DNA of 38,195 bases, taken from assembly GCA_015231435.1 (NCBI GenBank), contig JADGBN010000016.1, positions 1 to 38,195 on the forward strand, written 5' to 3'. The notes under the pieces were generated by a model. That model was not told the DNA's origin. It ran no database searches and saw only the letters and a list, made by a program, of their open reading frames with translations. The position numbers were made by a program, and so were the translations under genes. This stretch comes from Gammaproteobacteria bacterium (lineage in GTDB: Bacteria > Pseudomonadota > Gammaproteobacteria > Thiohalomonadales > Thiohalomonadaceae). Positions 35,589-38,195 of this stretch are shown piece after piece; the first letter of the stretch is position 1, and each line of letters starts with the position of its first letter.

Positions 35589-37153
35589 TATTGCGGAACA
35601 TCCTTACCAAAATCGCGCACTATCTTCCCTTCATAGTTATAAATTGAAGTCGCCAACTCGAGAAAGTGAAACGGTATCTTTAAGCCAATCTTCTTCGCCA
35701 CCATAAAATTAACCGAAATATCGGGCGGTGTCACTACCCCCACCTGCAAATCAGCAGGTTTTACTCCGTCACGCAAAATCGACACCGCGTATTGCGCCGC
35801 AAGGTGCGCGTTACTGCGGCGATCAATGCCAAAAGCGAGAACCGCACTATCGGCTCCTGTGGTCACCGCATTGGGAATAGCAGCAACCACCGGAATATTG
35901 CCACTGAAATTATTGATTGTTTTGGTATGGCTGAAAATAGCCGTACTGCTGGTCATTAAAAAGAGGCTGTTTTTAAGATCAGGGTCATGCGCCCGCATCT
36001 CGGCCACCGCCTCGGGCATACGAATCTCCAGCGTTGCAGCAGCACTCTCCAGATCTTCCACCGCCACATCGACCACCTCAACCCCCTCCTCCTGCAACAG
36101 CTTTTTCGTTGGGCCGACCTCTGTCTCCATCACCTCTTTGTGATTTTTATCATACATTAGACCAATCACCTTAATATTGGGACGTAGCAGCCGCAAATAC
36201 TGCATCTGTACGGTCAGCGGTACATTCAATGAAGTATAGGCGATATTACTGCCCTCCCCGCCACCGCTATAACTCTCAATCTGCCCCAGCAGCACCGGAT
36301 CTTTGTTGGTGCAGGTAACGACAGCAATACTGCTCTGACGATAGTGATCGTGCAGCAATACTTCCGCCTGAGAACCCATCGAGAAGATAAGATTGGCCTT
36401 CTCGGCCTCTGCATAGCGCATTAACTCATACATGAGTAACGCCTCGGTATCAATATTAACAATGGTTAAGGCAGCAGATATCCCGTTTAACTGCAAAACC
36501 TCAAGAAGCTTGTCCAAGGCCAGCACATAGCTTTTGGACTCTTTGGAAACCGCAACCACAATCGAGTAGCGACTCTCTGTCGCCTTACTGTTAGCTGGCC
36601 AGATAAGCAGCCAGTTTTCATTATAGGCGTGCGTCATTGACTGCCACTTCCCCCGCAGCAACTTCTCCACCTTCATCCAGGCCAAATCAGGGAACTGTGT
36701 CGCACCCTGTGCGGCAATCGGTTCAGCAGGAACAAGTTTTGGCTCCTCGGTGCGCTGCACGACCACCTCACCGTTGCGCGGTGGGGCAACGACTTTAGCG
36801 ACAACAGGCGCTACGGCTACCGCAGTTGTTTGCGGTGTCGTCGGCGGCGGCACCTCTGCGACAGTTTCACTTTGCGGGGAAAGTTCAGGTGCAGCTGGCA
36901 CGACAACCGCTTCTGCAGTGACCGCCGCAGTTACAACAGGCGTTGGCTCAGGCGCTGGCAACGATGCCGCTTCAACCTCAACCGCGACAATTTCACTTTG
37001 TGGGGGAAGTTCAGGCGCTGCTGGTACGACAACCGCTTCTGCGGAGACCGACTCAGTCGCAACAGCTGTTGCCTCAGGCACTGGCAACGGCGCCGCTTCT
37101 GCCACCTCAGCGACAGTTTCAGGTTCGCTCACAGAAGGGGAAGGTTCAGGCAC
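35588..37153 (-). CDS. PF04392-type periplasmic substrate-binding protein with Ala/Val/Pro-rich N-terminal linker
   Basis: The frame has 521 residues from GTG 37153, but coding sense continues upstream to about 37195 (APEAVVAETVVAPSVV). Residues 1-~130 are low-complexity Pro/Ala/Val/Glu repeats with near-duplicate units (VVVPAAPELPPQSE, VVVPAAPELSPQSE). The remainder is an ABC_sub_bind domain (IVVAVSKESKSYVLALDKLL, GVEVVDVAVEDLESAA, FGIDRRSNAHLAAQYAVSIL, VNFMVAKKIGLKIPF). There is no signal peptide in this frame. It probably derives from the FimV-like ORF just upstream, in the other frame, so the real gene may be one protein of about 700 residues. It is coupled to the MFS gene. Confidence 0.8.
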   Translation of the reverse strand: MPEPSPSVSEPETVAEVAEAAPLPVPEATAVATESVSAEAVVVPAAPELPPQSEIVAVEVEAASLPAPEPTPVVTAAVTAEAVVVPAAPELSPQSETVAEVPPPTTPQTTAVAVAPVVAKVVAPPRNGEVVVQRTEEPKLVPAEPIAAQGATQFPDLAWMKVEKLLRGKWQSMTHAYNENWLLIWPANSKATESRYSIVVAVSKESKSYVLALDKLLEVLQLNGISAALTIVNIDTEALLMYELMRYAEAEKANLIFSMGSQAEVLLHDHYRQSSIAVVTCTNKDPVLLGQIESYSGGGEGSNIAYTSLNVPLTVQMQYLRLLRPNIKVIGLMYDKNHKEVMETEVGPTKKLLQEEGVEVVDVAVEDLESAAATLEIRMPEAVAEMRAHDPDLKNSLFLMTSSTAIFSHTKTINNFSGNIPVVAAIPNAVTTGADSAVLAFGIDRRSNAHLAAQYAVSILRDGVKPADLQVGVVTPPDISVNFMVAKKIGLKIPFHFLELATSIYNYEGKIVRDFGKDVPQ

Positions 37154-37197
37154 TACCGACGGCGCGACAACCGTCTCTGCGACAACTGCCTCTGGAG

Positions 37198-37734
37198 CTA
37201 CTCAGTCACCGCCAACGGTGCCTCTTCTGGCGCAACAGCGACAACCGCCGTCTCACCTTCATTGCTCTTGGCTGCTGCTGTAGACGTCACGGCAACCTCA
37301 GGTGCTGACCACAAGGCGCGGATCTCCTGACAATAGGGTGCTGTTGCATCACCTTGTTCAAGCAAATACTGGCGCTGTGTTAGAAGCGTTGCCGCCTTAA
37401 GGGTTGACTTATCCGCCGTTTTCAGATCAGTTAGCGCTGGCAACTGCAGCACCACACCTTCGCGCAGCGTATTAATATTACAGGGATCACTAAAAGCATT
37501 AGGATTCTCCTGCAGCACCACCAGCATAAGCAGATCACGCTGCCCCGCCGATAACGTCTGCGTCTTTGCAACGCTGTTCGCAACCTGCAGCAATGTATCT
37601 CCTGCGGTTACCGGGCCATAAACAGCAGTCACTGCCGCAACTACCGGCGATAGCATAATTAACTGAACCATTAACAGTATGGCGACCAGCGCGCGCCATC
37701 CTGTTGATGACCTCGATACCGACATTAGACGCAT
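37198..37734 (-). CDS. FimV/HubP-like N-terminal domain protein (possibly frameshifted)
   Basis: It has 178 residues from ATG 37734, where GGAGAG lies upstream; longer starts to GTG 37836 are possible. A signal/anchor helix (RALVAILLMVQLIMLSPVVA) is followed by VYGPVTAGDTLLQVANSVAK and NPNAFSDPCNINTLREGVVL. This is the LysM-like FimV N-terminal domain, which in FimV binds peptidoglycan and organises the cell pole or type IV pili. An Ala/Val/Glu-rich tail ends at TAG 37198. The same low-complexity sequence resumes in another frame as the binding-protein ORF, so this is probably the true N-terminus of that gene. Confidence 0.75.
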   Translation of the reverse strand: MRLMSVSRSSTGWRALVAILLMVQLIMLSPVVAAVTAVYGPVTAGDTLLQVANSVAKTQTLSAGQRDLLMLVVLQENPNAFSDPCNINTLREGVVLQLPALTDLKTADKSTLKAATLLTQRQYLLEQGDATAPYCQEIRALWSAPEVAVTSTAAAKSNEGETAVVAVAPEEAPLAVTE

Positions 37735-38073
37735 TCCGTAACTCTCCGCAACTAACTCTAAAAGTGACTGTCCAGACATCACCGGCAGTCGTGACGACCT
37801 CATAAGCCTCATAGGATTGATAAACCTGTTATCCACTCATCGCAAACGCAGCAGGCAGACGACGCTAGTTCTGCATAAGTGAAGCGCAGCCGACCACCGC
37901 AAACAGCAGAAAAAAGAGCTGACCGCTGTGCCGTTGCCACGCAACAGCAATTTTCTACAGGTTTTCCGATCTTATCACTATCCAGATGACGTAAAACAAT
38001 TTTTTTAACTATAGTAGCGCTGTTTTTTCCCCACAGCCGAAAAGAGAGGTGGTTATAATCTATAGAACGGGTA
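37735..38073. other. Non-coding leader upstream of the FimV-like gene
   Basis: About 340 bases hold no convincing gene. The frame on the minus strand at 37809-38132 is explained by the ERIC element and junk. A minus-strand TTGTTT near 37998 and GATAAGAT about 19 bases further on could be a promoter for the FimV-like operon, but the spacing is poor. Confidence 0.3.
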
Positions 38074-38195
38074 TATACCCAAACTACTTGGAAATGCAGG
38101 TAGGCGGCAAAGTCGCGAATCCCCATGAGCATAGATTAACTATGTGATTGGGGTGAGCGACTGCAGCCAACGACCCTGCAATTTCAAGTAGAAAG
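38074..38195 (+). repeat. ERIC/IRU-like element, cut by the window edge
   Basis: It begins TATACCCAAACTACTTGGAA and contains GCGAATCCCCATGAGCATAG and ATGTGATTGGGGTGAGCGAC, the two ERIC core arms, in the opposite orientation to the copy at 28534. The final few bases lie outside the window. Confidence 0.85.

Noticed and set aside
36750-37283. Plus-strand ORFs of up to 177 residues rich in Thr/Ser/Ala/Gly repeats
   Set aside because: They are antisense shadows of the Ala/Val/Pro low-complexity linker of the binding-protein gene and have no independent start signals or family likeness.
37809-38132. Minus-strand ORF of 107 residues
   Set aside because: Its N-terminus is translated from the ERIC element (MGIRDFAA type) and the rest has no family resemblance.
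1-38195. tRNA, rRNA, riboswitch or CRISPR array
   Set aside because: Reading both strands, no cloverleaf, rRNA segment, regularly spaced repeats or recognisable riboswitch core was found.

Overview
The window looks like about 38 kb of accessory-rich chromosome from a gammaproteobacterium. The lineage evidence is a SlyX homologue, the fused 23S rRNA methyltransferase RlmKL, a YdcH/DUF465 protein, PurE/PurK, a FimV-type N-terminal domain and Gram-negative envelope glycosyltransferases. Base composition is moderate, around 50% G+C by eye. The mix of decayed group II intron, LEPR-XLL giant-protein remnant, STAND/TPR genes, toxin-antitoxin modules and dispersed palindromes resembles environmental sulfur-oxidiser-type gammaproteobacteria. 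That narrower placement is inference only. ERIC/IRU-like 127-bp palindromes occur at least twice.

Layout. Positions 1-2200 are a graveyard: the 3' end of a group II intron, an intact PIN-toxin/antitoxin pair, a broken LEPR-XLL protein start and a frameshifted class III nucleotidyl cyclase. From about 2170 to 6507 runs a tightly overlapping operon: a 5'-truncated STAND/TPR protein, a membrane-anchored von Willebrand A protein and a membrane-anchored coiled-coil protein. A minus-strand cluster (6529-9031) encodes a TauD/TfdA-like dioxygenase, a CpxP/Spy-like periplasmic protein, YdcH and a Met/Gln-rich secreted protein. slyX and rlmKL follow on the plus strand. Positions 11579-13588 are a ruined type I restriction-modification locus (hsdM tail, intact class III Fic, hsdS start, DUF559 nuclease-like protein, and a second Fic gene with its catalytic domain deleted), seeded with G+C-rich palindromes.

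Positions 13589-20247 hold signalling and envelope genes: an HDOD protein, a PglF/WbpM-like nucleotide-sugar dehydratase with its WecA-like initiating transferase, a REC-HD-GYP protein with an altered HD motif, and a pseudo-receiver protein. Positions 20362-24987 carry purE-purK, a beta-carbonic anhydrase co-transcribed with a degenerate class II aldolase fused to a Dabb-like domain, and a divergent NhaR-type regulator. Positions 25183-27391 are the arsenate-resistance pair gapdh-arsJ. Positions 27538-31725 are polysaccharide genes: UDP-glucuronate decarboxylase, two GT9 heptosyltransferase-like proteins (one in a low-G+C segment) and a GT2.

The right end has a vapBC pair lying between two directly oriented copies of a ~150-bp palindrome-ended element, and an IS4-type transposase remnant. 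Then comes an unusual minus-strand operon: a FimV-like N-terminal domain, separated by an apparent frameshift from a PF04392-type periplasmic binding protein, followed by an MFS transporter carrying two extra N-terminal extracytoplasmic sensor-like modules. The strongest candidates for undescribed biology are that sensor-MFS/binding-protein operon, the metal-ligand-depleted aldolase-Dabb fusion and the vWA/TPR/coiled-coil operon.
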